A stretch of DNA of 36,604 nt from an uncultured Oscillospiraceae bacterium (GTDB lineage Bacteria; Bacillota; Clostridia; Oscillospirales; Oscillospiraceae): NCBI GenBank assembly GCA_947627745.1, contig CANQXH010000014.1, forward strand, positions 1-36,604, read 5' to 3'. The translations under genes and the position numbers were made by a program. Under the pieces are notes generated by a model. That model was not told the DNA's origin and made no database searches. It saw nothing but the letters and a program-made list of their open reading frames with translations. This document shows, one piece after another, positions 16,511 through 26,216 of this stretch. Each line of letters opens with the position of its first letter. Position 1 is the first letter of the stretch.

Positions 16511-17884
16511 ATGAAACAGGCAATTCGGCAGCGTGACGTCGACATGATCCACGGCAGCCTCTGGGACAAGCTGCTGCTTCTGGCCCTGCCCCTGGCGGCC
16601 ACGGCCATGCTCCAGCAGCTCTTTAACGCGGCGGACGTGGCGGTGGTGGGCAATTTCGTCCCGGACGAGGCCCTGGCCAAGGCCGCCATGGGCGCCGTAG
16701 GGGGAAACAGCGCCGTTGTCAATCTGCTGGTCAACTTTTTTGTGGGCATTTCCCTGGGCGCCAATGTGCTGATCTCCCAGTGCATCGGCATGGGCGACCA
16801 CGACAGCATCCGCCGGGCCATCCACACCTCCATTGTGGTGTCCGTCCTGGGGGGACTGGTCATGGGCCTGGCGGGGCAGCTCTTCGTCCGGCCCCTGCTG
16901 CGGCTGATGCTGATGCCGGCGGATGTGTTCGATCTGGCGGCGCTGTATCTGCGGATCTATCTGGCGGGTCTGCCGGTGATTTTGCTGTACAATTTCGAGG
17001 CCGCCATTTTCCGCAGCGCCGGGGACACCCGGACGCCCCTACTGGTGCTCACCGCCTCCGGGGTGCTGAATGTGCTGCTGAATCTGTTCTTTGTCCTGGC
17101 GCTCAAGCGGACGGTGGACGGGGTGGCTGTCGCCACGGTGGCCTCCAACGCCGTCAGCGCGGGGGTGCTGTTCTTCCTGCTCTGCCGGAAGACCGGGGAT
17201 GTGCGGATCGACGTGAAGGCCCTGGGGGTGGACTGGGGCATTTTGCGGCGGATCCTGCGGATCGGGATGCCCGCCGGGGTCCAGGGCATGGTGTTCTCCC
17301 TGTCCAATATCTGCGTCCAGTCCGCCGTCAACTCCCTGAACAGCACCGCCATTCTGGCGGCCTCCTCGGCGGCGGCGAACCTGGAGATGTTTATTTACAG
17401 CATCATCAATTCCTTCGGCCAGGCCTGCACCACCCTGGTGGGCCAGAACTATGGCGCCGGGAAGCTGGACCGCTGCCGGAGCACCTTGAAGCTGAGTCTG
17501 TGCTTCTGTATGGGCTTTTTCGTGGTGACGGCGGCGGTAATGCTCCTGTTTGGCGAGAGTCTGCTGTCCATTTTCAACCGGGACCCGGAGGTGCTGCGAT
17601 TCGGCATGATCCGGCTGCGGTATATTCTGCTGGGCTATGTGTTCACCGAGTTTGTGGAGGTGCTTTCAGGCTACCTTCGGGGCTTTGGCATGAGCGCCGT
17701 GCCGGCGCTGTGCGCCCTGGCCTTTACCTGTGGGACCAGGATCCTGTGGGTGAGCTTCGTGTTCCCCAAGGATCCCACCTTCGCCACCTTGATGGCGGTC
17801 TATCCCGTCAGCCTGGCCCTGACCGCCGGGGTGATCGCCCTGTGCTGCTTAGGGCTTAAAAAACGGCTCCTGCCGGCGACCTGA
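16511..17884 (+). CDS. MATE family efflux transporter
   Basis: LLLLALPLAATAMLQQLFNAADVAVVGNFV...GVNVLISQ-like segment; ~12 hydrophobic segments; NSFGQACTTLVGQNYGAG. Confidence 0.92.
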   Translation: MKQAIRQRDVDMIHGSLWDKLLLLALPLAATAMLQQLFNAADVAVVGNFVPDEALAKAAMGAVGGNSAVVNLLVNFFVGISLGANVLISQCIGMGDHDSIRRAIHTSIVVSVLGGLVMGLAGQLFVRPLLRLMLMPADVFDLAALYLRIYLAGLPVILLYNFEAAIFRSAGDTRTPLLVLTASGVLNVLLNLFFVLALKRTVDGVAVATVASNAVSAGVLFFLLCRKTGDVRIDVKALGVDWGILRRILRIGMPAGVQGMVFSLSNICVQSAVNSLNSTAILAASSAAANLEMFIYSIINSFGQACTTLVGQNYGAGKLDRCRSTLKLSLCFCMGFFVVTAAVMLLFGESLLSIFNRDPEVLRFGMIRLRYILLGYVFTEFVEVLSGYLRGFGMSAVPALCALAFTCGTRILWVSFVFPKDPTFATLMAVYPVSLALTAGVIALCCLGLKKRLLPAT

Positions 17885-17903
17885 CCGGCCTAAAAATACG
17901 GAA

Positions 17904-17938
17904 GCTCCCCGGTAAAAGTGCCGCTTTTACCGGGGAGC
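17904..17938. terminator. Bidirectional hairpin terminator
   Basis: GCTCCCCGGTAAAAG-tgccg-CTTTTACCGGGGAGC. Confidence 0.85.
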
Positions 17939-17955
17939 CCATTTTTACATCAAGA

Positions 17956-19464
17956 TCAGCACAGCGGGGTGAAGATCCGCAGCACGCCGTCCACCAGCCA
18001 TTTTCCGAAGCTCCGGTTCAGGCTGTCCAGCGTCCGCTCCACGCTCTGCTCCTGGGTGGCCAGGAAGTCCGCCTTCAGGTCCTCCAGCAGGGAGGCCCGG
18101 TAGAACAGGGAGTTGTTCTCAAAGTGGAGGAACAGGCTGCGGTAGTCCAGGTTCACCGTGCCCACGGTACCCACCTTGCCGTCGATCAGGCAGGCCTTGG
18201 CGTGGACGAATCCGGGGGTGTACTCGTAAATCTTGACCCCCGCCTCCAAAAGCACCTCATAGAAGCTGCGGGACATCCGGTAGACCAGCTTTTTGTCCGG
18301 CACGCCGGGCATGATGATCCGAATGTCCACGCCGCGCCGGGCCGCCCGCACGAAGGCGTCCAGCAGGGCGTTGCCGGGCATCAGGTAGGGGGTGAAGAAC
18401 CAGGCCGATTCCTCCGCCTGACTCAGCAGGTCGATATACAGCTCGTTGGAGATGGCGTCCACCCCCAGGGGGGAGTCGTAGTAGCTCAGCACCAGGCCGT
18501 CGGATCCCGCCAGCTCCACGGGCCGCTCCACGATATAGGAGTCGGGGACCCGCTCCCCTGCGAAGGCGTTCCAGAACTGGGCGAACATCCGGGTGTAATT
18601 CTCCACCGCCGGACCGGTGAGCTTGAAGCCGATGTCCTTCCAGTGGCCGTATTTGACGATGTGGTTGATATACTCGTCGGCCAGGTTGACGCCGCCGCTG
18701 AAGGCCACCTTCCCGTCGATGATCAGCATTTTCCGGTGGTCCCGGCAGTTCAGGGTGCCCTTGATGAATACCAGCGGGTTAAATGCCACGCAGCGGATGC
18801 CCTTCTTTTGGAGGGCCTCCACGTCCTTCTTGGTGTAGGTGGAGATGCTGCCCAGATCGTCGTACAGCACCCGCACGTCCACACCCTGGGCGGCTTTTTC
18901 CGCCAGGATGTCCACCATGGAGCCCCACATCAGGCCGTTATCGATGATGAAGTACTCCACGAAGATGAATTTCTCCGCCTTTTTCATCTCCGCCAGCATC
19001 TCCGGGAACAGGACCTCGCCCAGGGGATAGTATTGGGCGGATTCGTTGGGGTAGGGGAGGAAGCCGGTTTTATTCTGCACCCACCGGAAGGTCTGGCTCA
19101 GGCGGCGGTCCTCCTGGGCCAGGGCCTGGTACACCGGCTCCGGGTCGGTGGCGTCGGCGGGCAGGGGCGGGGTGGCGTTAAACTTCTTTTGCAGGGGCCG
19201 AGTGGTGCGCTTGTTGCCGAAGATCAGATACAGCAGGGCGCCGGGCAGGGGGAAGGTGAGGATCACCAGGAGCCAGAGGATCTTGTAGGTGCTTTCGTCC
19301 TGCTTGGTGACCAGGTACAGGACAAACACCAGCGCCAGCACGGACAGTACGGCGTTGATCAGCGCCGCCCAGGGCGCCAGCCACTGAAAGAGGACAAAGA
19401 GCCACAGGGCCTGGAGCAAAATGGCGGGCAGAATGGTGAGGGCGCGGCGGATGACGTTCTTCAT
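17956..19464 (-). CDS. cls: Cardiolipin synthase (phospholipase D family)
   Basis: N-terminal TM segments; two HxKxxxxD motifs: HRKMLIIDGKVAFSGGVNLADEY and HAKACLIDGKVGTVGTVNLDYRS. Confidence 0.93.
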   Translation of the reverse strand: MKNVIRRALTILPAILLQALWLFVLFQWLAPWAALINAVLSVLALVFVLYLVTKQDESTYKILWLLVILTFPLPGALLYLIFGNKRTTRPLQKKFNATPPLPADATDPEPVYQALAQEDRRLSQTFRWVQNKTGFLPYPNESAQYYPLGEVLFPEMLAEMKKAEKFIFVEYFIIDNGLMWGSMVDILAEKAAQGVDVRVLYDDLGSISTYTKKDVEALQKKGIRCVAFNPLVFIKGTLNCRDHRKMLIIDGKVAFSGGVNLADEYINHIVKYGHWKDIGFKLTGPAVENYTRMFAQFWNAFAGERVPDSYIVERPVELAGSDGLVLSYYDSPLGVDAISNELYIDLLSQAEESAWFFTPYLMPGNALLDAFVRAARRGVDIRIIMPGVPDKKLVYRMSRSFYEVLLEAGVKIYEYTPGFVHAKACLIDGKVGTVGTVNLDYRSLFLHFENNSLFYRASLLEDLKADFLATQEQSVERTLDSLNRSFGKWLVDGVLRIFTPLC

Positions 19465-19667
19465 TCTTTTTCTCTCCTTTTCGTTATTTTTTATGCGGGG
19501 GAGTGCTGAGAATCTGTGTATAATTATAGCACATGCCGGCGGAAAAGAATAGCCCTATTTTGCGGAATTTTTGGAAAAGGGGATCGCGACAGGGCGCGAA
19601 AGGCGGGAATCGGCATATTCCCGATTGAGGGGGCCTCTTTTCCGACAATTTTCTGGCAGATTATCCA

Positions 19668-19717
19668 TTGAAAAGCAGCGCTTCCCCTGCTAAAATATAA
19701 CAGGTACCTGATATATT
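19668..19717 (+). promoter_or_regulatory. Promoter plus 24-bp near-perfect palindromic operator of the MarR operon
   Basis: TTGAAA-17-TAAAAT (19668-19696); palindrome AATATA-a-CAGGTACCTG-a-TATATT at 19694-19717. Confidence 0.7.
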
Positions 19718-19734
19718 AAAGGGAGGCCGGACCC

Positions 19735-20304
19735 ATGGAACAGACGCTGGAGATCATCGGGAAAATCACGCTTTTGGAGCGCTGCCTTCGGCTGTGCTGC
19801 CTGCGGGCCATGCTGCTGGCCGGCGGGCTGGACGCGACCCGGGGCAGGGGACGGATTTTGACGGTGGTGAACGCCCTGGGGGAGATCTCTCCCGGGGATC
19901 TGGCCTTTATATTGCAGATCCGGCTCCAGTCCATGAACGAATCCCTGAAAAAGCTGGAGCAGGCGGGGCTCCTGACCCGGGAGCCCGACGGCACGGACCG
20001 TCGCCGTACCCGGATCGTCCTGACGGAGGAGGGCCGGGCCTGCGTTCCCAGCCTCCCCGGCGGGATGAACGCCATGCTGGACTGCCTGACCCCGGAGGAG
20101 CAGGCCCAGTTTTCCGACTACCTGGACCGGGTGACGGAGAAGCTGGTGGAGAGCATGGCCCTGCCGGAGGAGGCCCAGACCCGGCTGCGGGCCATGGAGG
20201 AACGGGTGGGAAAGGAACGGTTCCAGCAGATGATGCGCCTGCGGATGGGCATGGGGCAGGCCGTTTCGATCCGTCAAGATAGAGCCTGGAGGCAAGAGCA
20301 ATGA
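19735..20304 (+). CDS. MarR-family transcriptional regulator
   Basis: ISPGDLAFILQIRLQSMNESLKKLEQAGLLTREPDGTDRRRTRIVLTEEGRA wHTH and wing. Confidence 0.85.
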   Translation: MEQTLEIIGKITLLERCLRLCCLRAMLLAGGLDATRGRGRILTVVNALGEISPGDLAFILQIRLQSMNESLKKLEQAGLLTREPDGTDRRRTRIVLTEEGRACVPSLPGGMNAMLDCLTPEEQAQFSDYLDRVTEKLVESMALPEEAQTRLRAMEERVGKERFQQMMRLRMGMGQAVSIRQDRAWRQEQ

Positions 20305-23300
20305 CACAGTACCGCGCTGGAATGGATATCGGCTCCACCACCGTCAAGCTGGTGGTGCTAAGTGAGAACGATCAGCTGTTATACGGCAATTACAGGCGCC
20401 ACCAGGCCCACACCCGGCAGACCCTGGAGACCCTCCTTCGGGAGGCCCGGCAGGTGACGGGGCCCTGCCAGCTGCGGGTGCAGCTCACCGGCTCCGGGGC
20501 CATCAATTTGGCCAAGGCCCTGAATCTTCCCTTCTACCAGGAGGTGGCGGCGGTGGCCACGGCGCTGAAAAAGGAAGCGCCCCAGACTGATGTGGCCATC
20601 GAGCTGGGGGGCGAGGACGCCAAGATCATCTATTTTACCGGGGGCCTGGAGGAGCGGATGAACGGGGTCTGCGCCGGAGGCACCGGCTCGTTTATCGACC
20701 AGATGGCCTCCCTGCTGCAAACCGACGCCGCCGGCCTCAACGAGGCCGCCCGGGACTACCGGCAGATCTATCCCATTGCCGCCCGGTGCGGGGTGTTTGC
20801 CAAGACGGACATCCAGCCCCTGATCAACGAGGGGGCCACCCGAGCGGACCTGGCCGCCTCCATTTTCCAGGCGGTGGTGAACCAGACCATCTCCGGCCTG
20901 GCCTGCGGCAAGCCCATCCGGGGATGCGTCGCCTTTCTGGGCGGGCCCCTCCACTTCCTACCGGAGCTGAAGCGGGCCTTTATCCGCACCCTGAAGCTCA
21001 CCCCCCAGACCACCGTGGACCCGGAAAATTCCCACCTCTTCGCCGCCATGGGGGCGGCGCTGGAGAGCGGGGAAGTGCCGCCGGTGGATATTGACGAGCT
21101 GCTGGACCTGCTGGGGCAGGACCTGGCCTACACCATGGAGATGCCCCGGCTGCCGGCCCTGTTCGAGACGGAGGCGGACTATGACGCATTCTGCCGCCGC
21201 CATGCCCGGGCGGTGGTGCCCAAGGGGGACCTGGCTACATACACCGGCGACTGCTTTTTGGGTATCGACGCCGGCTCCACCACCACCAAGGTGGCCCTGA
21301 TCGGCACCGAGGGGCAGCTGCTCTACTCCTACTACGCCGGGAACCGGGGAAGTCCCATTGAGACGGCCAAGACCGCCCTGGGCGAGCTGCTGGAGCGGCT
21401 GCCCGCCGGGGCCCGGATCGCCCGGGCCTGCTCCACCGGCTACGGCGAGGAGCTTTTAAAATCCGCTTTCTGCCTGGACGAGGGAGAGGTGGAGACCATC
21501 GCCCACTGCACCGCCGCCTCCTTTTTCCTGCCGGAGGTGGACTGCGTGCTGGATATCGGCGGCCAGGACATGAAGTGCATCCGCCTAAAGGACGGCGCGG
21601 TGGACAGCATCATGCTCAACGAGGCCTGCTCCTCGGGCTGCGGCTCCTTCATCGAGAATTTTGCCAATTCCCTGGGTCTCACCGCCCAGAGCTTCGCCCA
21701 AGAGGCTCTTCATGGCCGGAATCCCGTGGATTTGGGTACCCGCTGCACGGTGTTCATGAACTCCAACGTGAAGCAGGCCCAGAAGGAGGGGGTCGGCGTG
21801 GCGGATATCTCCGCGGGCCTGGCCTACTCCGTGATCAAAAACGCCCTGTTCAAGGTCATTAAGCTCCACAGCGCCGAGGCCCTGGGCCGGCACATCGTGG
21901 TTCAGGGGGGCACCTTCCACAATCAGGCGGTGCTGCGGGCCTTTGAGCGGATCGCGGAGGTGGAGGCGGTCTGCCCGGACATCGCCGGGATCATGGGCGC
22001 CTTCGGCGCCGCCCTCATCGCCCGGAAGCACTACGCGGGCGCCGCGACCTCCATGCTGCCCCTGGCGGAGGCGGTGCAGCTCCCGTACACCTCCAAATCC
22101 GCCCGCTGCGGCGGCTGCGCCAACAACTGTATGCTCACCGTCAACACCTTCTCCGGCGGCCGGCGGCACATCACCGGCAACCGCTGCGAAAAGGGGAGCG
22201 GCAAGGCCAAAAGCGCCGTCTCCGCCCCCAATCTGGTAGAATATAAACGGCAGCGGCTCTTTGACTATCCGCCTCTGCCGCCGGAAAAGGCCCCCCGGGG
22301 GGTCATTGGCCTGCCCCGGGTGCTGAATATGTACGAAAACTACCCCTTCTGGGCCACCTTTTTTAAGGAACTGGGCTTTTCCGTGGTCCTCTCGCCCTTT
22401 GCCAGCCGGAAGCTCTACGCCCTGGGCATCGAGAGCATCCCCTCGGAGTCGGAGTGCTACCCGGCAAAGCTGGCCCACGGCCATGTCCAGTGGCTCATCG
22501 ATCAGGGGGTCAAGACCATTTTCCACCCCTGCGTGTTCTATGAGCACCAGGAGACCAAGGGCGCCCCGAACCACTTCAACTGCCCGGTGGTCATTTCCTA
22601 CGCGGAAAACCTGAAAAACAACGTGGAGGACATCACCAGCGGAAAGGCCCGCTATATCCGTCCCTTTATCGCCTTCACCGACGAAAAGACCGCCGCCGAC
22701 CGGCTGGTGCGGCTGTGCCGGGAGGAGTGGGACATTCCCGAGCATCCGGTCCGGGCCGCCGTCCGGGCGGCCTGGGCGGAGCAGCTCCGGGCTAAGGCGG
22801 ACATCCGGGCGGAGGGCGCCCGGGTGCTGGAGGCCCTGGAGCGGAGCGGCAGGCAGGGGATCGTGCTGGCGGGGCGGCCCTACCACATCGATCCGGAGAT
22901 CAACCACGGCATCCCCGAGCTCATCGCCTCCTACGGCCTGGCGGTGCTGACCGAGGACAGCCTGCCCATCGAGGCGCCCAAGGAGCGGGCGCTGCGGGTG
23001 GTGGACCAGTGGGTCTATCACTCCCGGCTCTACCGGGCGGCGGAATTTGTCCGGGACCGTGAGAATTTGGAGCTGTTGCAGCTCAATTCCTTTGGCTGCG
23101 GTCTGGACGCCGTCACCACCGACCAGGTATCGGAGATCCTGGAGGGGGCCGGGAAGCTCTACACCCTGCTGAAAATCGACGAGGTGGGCAATCTGGGGGC
23201 GGCCCGGATCCGGATCCGCAGTCTGATCGCCGCCATGAATATGCGCCGGGAGCAGAATATCGTCCCCGAGCCGGTGCCGGAGGACTACCACCGGGCGTCC

Positions 23301-24536
23301 TTTACCCGGCAGATGCGCCAGGAGGGCTACACCATTCTGGCGCCCCAGATGAGCCCCATCCACTTTTCCATGCTGGAGCCGGTGTTCCGCAAGCACGGCT
23401 ATCACATGGTGCTGCTGGACAACGACAACCGGGCCGCCATCGACATGGGCCTGAAGTACGTCAACAACGACGCCTGCTACCCCTCCATCACCGTGGTAGG
23501 GCAGATCATGGACGCGGTGCTGTCCGGAAAATACGACACGGACCGGCTGGCCATCATCATGACCCAAACCGGCGGCTGCTGCCGGGCCAGCAACTATGTC
23601 TCCTTCATCCGCAAGGCCCTGGGGAAGGCGGGGCTGTCCCACATTCCGGTGATCTCCCTCAACGCCAACGGCATGGAGCGGAATCCGGGCTTCCGGCTCT
23701 CCCCCAGCCTGATTCTCGACGCCGCCCACGCCCTGGTATTCGGGGACCTGTTCATGCGCTGCCTCTACCGGGTGCGGCCCTATGAGCGGACCCCCGGCTC
23801 CGCCAACGCCCTGCACCGGACCTGGCAGGACGTGTGCGTGGACTGCCTGACCAATCCCAAGACCAAATACCGCTACCCGGAGGTGTGCCGGGGGATCGTG
23901 GAGGCCTTCGACAATCTTCCCATCCACGAGGACTGGGTCAAGCCCCGGGTGGGGATCGTGGGGGAGATTTTGGTCAAGTACATGCCCCTGGCCAACAACC
24001 ACCTGGTGGAGCTGCTGGAGCGGGAGGGCGCCGAGGCGGTGGTGCCGGATCTGATGGATTTCTTTGCGTACAGCGCCTACGGCTGGCAGTACAAGGCGGA
24101 ATTTTTGGGGGTCAAAAAATCCATGGCCGCCCTGTCCCAGGCGGCGATCCGGCTGATCGACGCCCTGCGCAGGCCCGCCGTGGCGGCCCTTTCCGCCAGC
24201 CGGCGGTTCTCGCCGCCCCTGCCAATCCGGCAGATCACTGAGCTTGCCAGACCCTTCCTGTCCTTGGGAAATCAGTACGGGGAGGGGTGGTTCCTGACCG
24301 GGGAGATGGTGGAGCTGATCACCCACGGGGTGCCCAACATCGTGTGCATCCAGCCCTTCGCGTGCCTACCCAACCATGTGGTGGGCAAGGGGGTCATCAA
24401 GGCTCTGAAAAACGCCTATCCCCAGTGCAACATTGCCGCCGTGGACTACGATCCCGGCGCCAGCGAGGTCAATCAGCTCAACCGGATCAAGCTGATGCTC
24501 TCCGCCGCGAAAAAGCCCCAAACCGCGGCGGTGTGA
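20301..24536 (+). CDS. 2-hydroxyacyl-CoA dehydratase activase-related protein (two BcrAD_BadFG domains + DUF2229 + C-terminal region)
   Basis: MDIGSTTVKLVVL...GGEDAKIIYF...GVCAGGTGSFIDQMA; second copy GIDAGSTTTKVALIG...DIGGQDMKCIRL...EACSSGCGSFIENFA; CGGCANNC; ATGA overlap with marR. Confidence 0.92.
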   Translation: MTQYRAGMDIGSTTVKLVVLSENDQLLYGNYRRHQAHTRQTLETLLREARQVTGPCQLRVQLTGSGAINLAKALNLPFYQEVAAVATALKKEAPQTDVAIELGGEDAKIIYFTGGLEERMNGVCAGGTGSFIDQMASLLQTDAAGLNEAARDYRQIYPIAARCGVFAKTDIQPLINEGATRADLAASIFQAVVNQTISGLACGKPIRGCVAFLGGPLHFLPELKRAFIRTLKLTPQTTVDPENSHLFAAMGAALESGEVPPVDIDELLDLLGQDLAYTMEMPRLPALFETEADYDAFCRRHARAVVPKGDLATYTGDCFLGIDAGSTTTKVALIGTEGQLLYSYYAGNRGSPIETAKTALGELLERLPAGARIARACSTGYGEELLKSAFCLDEGEVETIAHCTAASFFLPEVDCVLDIGGQDMKCIRLKDGAVDSIMLNEACSSGCGSFIENFANSLGLTAQSFAQEALHGRNPVDLGTRCTVFMNSNVKQAQKEGVGVADISAGLAYSVIKNALFKVIKLHSAEALGRHIVVQGGTFHNQAVLRAFERIAEVEAVCPDIAGIMGAFGAALIARKHYAGAATSMLPLAEAVQLPYTSKSARCGGCANNCMLTVNTFSGGRRHITGNRCEKGSGKAKSAVSAPNLVEYKRQRLFDYPPLPPEKAPRGVIGLPRVLNMYENYPFWATFFKELGFSVVLSPFASRKLYALGIESIPSESECYPAKLAHGHVQWLIDQGVKTIFHPCVFYEHQETKGAPNHFNCPVVISYAENLKNNVEDITSGKARYIRPFIAFTDEKTAADRLVRLCREEWDIPEHPVRAAVRAAWAEQLRAKADIRAEGARVLEALERSGRQGIVLAGRPYHIDPEINHGIPELIASYGLAVLTEDSLPIEAPKERALRVVDQWVYHSRLYRAAEFVRDRENLELLQLNSFGCGLDAVTTDQVSEILEGAGKLYTLLKIDEVGNLGAARIRIRSLIAAMNMRREQNIVPEPVPEDYHRASFTRQMRQEGYTILAPQMSPIHFSMLEPVFRKHGYHMVLLDNDNRAAIDMGLKYVNNDACYPSITVVGQIMDAVLSGKYDTDRLAIIMTQTGGCCRASNYVSFIRKALGKAGLSHIPVISLNANGMERNPGFRLSPSLILDAAHALVFGDLFMRCLYRVRPYERTPGSANALHRTWQDVCVDCLTNPKTKYRYPEVCRGIVEAFDNLPIHEDWVKPRVGIVGEILVKYMPLANNHLVELLEREGAEAVVPDLMDFFAYSAYGWQYKAEFLGVKKSMAALSQAAIRLIDALRRPAVAALSASRRFSPPLPIRQITELARPFLSLGNQYGEGWFLTGEMVELITHGVPNIVCIQPFACLPNHVVGKGVIKALKNAYPQCNIAAVDYDPGASEVNQLNRIKLMLSAAKKPQTAAV

Positions 24537-24585
24537 CGATCCGAAGAACCGTTTCGTTTAGGAATCGCAATAGACCAAGAAAAAA

Positions 24586-24614
24586 TGGCATAGCCGTGAA
24601 ATGCGGCTATGCCA
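24586..24614. terminator. Bidirectional hairpin terminator
   Basis: AAAAAATGGCATAGCCG-tgaaatg-CGGCTATGCCATTTTTT. Confidence 0.88.
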
Positions 24615-24634
24615 TTTTTTCAACTGGGCGCGGC

Positions 24635-26122
24635 TCACACCCGCAGATCGTACTTTTCCACATCCACCAGCACCGAGCCCACGGCGTCAAAGCTGATGGC
24701 GTTGGCCTCCTGGCGGGTGTAGATGGTGGCGCTGGCGGCCTGCTCCCCGTCGTTGACGAACAGCTCCAGGCTGAACCGGTCCAGGATCAGGCGCAGCTTG
24801 ATCTCCCCGTTCCGGGGGCGGACCTGGAGATACCGGGAATGGACGATGTCCGCGTTGCTGCCGCTGTTGGTCCGGTCGATCTTGATGATGCTGTCGGCGG
24901 GCTTGTAGCGGATGGTGGTGTCGTATTCCCCGTCCCGGGCCACATGGACCCGGAAGCAGGAGTAGGACCCGCTGCCTGCCGGGCGGACCGACACCGTCAG
25001 ATCCACCATCCGGCCCTGGAGACCGTGGAGGTGCATCTCGTTGTTGATAATCAGCACGTTCCGGTAGCTCACCGGATCCGCTCGGTACCGCTCCAGCTCC
25101 CGCACCGGGGTCTGAATCAGCCGGCCGTCCCGGATGCGCAGCTCCCGGGGCAGGCTCATCTGGCCGAACCAGCGGCAGTTGTAGGGCTTCCAGGAGGTGG
25201 TGTTCCAGTTCTGCATCCAGCCGATCATGATCTGCCGCCCGTCGGGGGCCCGGAGGGTCTGGGGGGCGTAGAAATCGATGCCGTAGTCCACCGCCTGGAC
25301 CGCCTCCCGGCGGAAGGCGTGGGTTTTGGGATCGTAGGAGCCAATGAGGCACATGGTGCAGTCTCCGGCGTGAAATTCCAGGCCGATGGGGCTCATATCC
25401 TGGGGACACGCCAGCAGAACCTGCTTGCCGTCCAGGGGGAAGAAGTCCGGGCACTCCCACATCCGGCCGTACTGGTTCCGGGAGGCATCTAGGGTGGCCG
25501 CCCGGCGCCAGGAGGTGCCGTCTTCGCTCTCAAAGAGCAGCACCGCGCCGCTGCCGTCCGGCGTCCGGTTCCCCACCACCATGCGGTAGGCGCCGTCGTC
25601 ATCCTTCCAGACCTTGGGGTCCCGGAAATCCACGGCGCTGCCGCCGGCGGGCAGGTCCGCTTCGGTGAGGACGGGATTGCCGGGCCATTTTTCGTAGTTC
25701 ACCCCGTCTCCCGCCGCCAAGCACTGGGTCTGGAGATTCTCCTTCCGACCGTCCGGGGAGAGGCGGCTGCGGACGCCGGTATATACCAGCATCTGCCGCC
25801 CGTCGGGCAGCTCCACAGCGCCGCCGGAGAAGCAGCCACCCTGATCGTAGTCGGTGTCCGGAGCCAGGGCCACGGGGAGCCGCTCCCAGCGGATCAGATC
25901 CTTGGATTTGACATGGCCCCAGTGCATGGGGCCCCACTCGTTGGAATAGGGGTGGTACTGGTAGAAAAGATGGTACTCCCCCTTGTAGAAGGAGAATCCG
26001 TTGGGATCGTTCATCCAGCCGATGGTGGGGGTGACGTGGAAGGCGGGGCGCTGCTCCGCCGGAATGAAGGGGGCGTAGCGGGCCTCAAAATCCCGGGCTT
26101 TTCGCAAAGTCTCGCTGGACAT
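24635..26122 (-). CDS. Glycoside hydrolase family 32 (sucrose-6-phosphate hydrolase / fructan hydrolase)
   Basis: TPTIGWMNDPNGFSFYKGEYHLFYQYHP; SAVDFRDPKVWKDDDGAYRMVVG; RMWECPDFFPLDG. Start at MSSETLRKAR with RBS AGGAGG. Confidence 0.94.
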   Translation of the reverse strand: MSSETLRKARDFEARYAPFIPAEQRPAFHVTPTIGWMNDPNGFSFYKGEYHLFYQYHPYSNEWGPMHWGHVKSKDLIRWERLPVALAPDTDYDQGGCFSGGAVELPDGRQMLVYTGVRSRLSPDGRKENLQTQCLAAGDGVNYEKWPGNPVLTEADLPAGGSAVDFRDPKVWKDDDGAYRMVVGNRTPDGSGAVLLFESEDGTSWRRAATLDASRNQYGRMWECPDFFPLDGKQVLLACPQDMSPIGLEFHAGDCTMCLIGSYDPKTHAFRREAVQAVDYGIDFYAPQTLRAPDGRQIMIGWMQNWNTTSWKPYNCRWFGQMSLPRELRIRDGRLIQTPVRELERYRADPVSYRNVLIINNEMHLHGLQGRMVDLTVSVRPAGSGSYSCFRVHVARDGEYDTTIRYKPADSIIKIDRTNSGSNADIVHSRYLQVRPRNGEIKLRLILDRFSLELFVNDGEQAASATIYTRQEANAISFDAVGSVLVDVEKYDLRV

Positions 26123-26216
26123 ATAAAAACCTCCTGGAGAAAAGAGTTCCGCCGGACCGGTGCCCCGGCCCAGCGGAGGGTTTAGAGGAAGGGAGAAAAC
26201 CCTGAAAAAAGTCGAA

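Noticed and set aside
16780-17859. 359-aa plus-strand ORF in an alternative frame within MATE
   Set aside because: Out-of-frame Gly/Arg/Pro-rich shadow of the MATE gene.
18124-19509. 461-aa plus-strand ORF opposite cls
   Set aside because: Antisense of an unmistakable cardiolipin synthase.
21585-24326. 913-aa minus-strand ORF opposite the activase gene
   Set aside because: Antisense shadow of a GC-rich coding frame; Gly/His/Asp/Val-rich composition, no recognisable domain; the plus strand has a clear family match.
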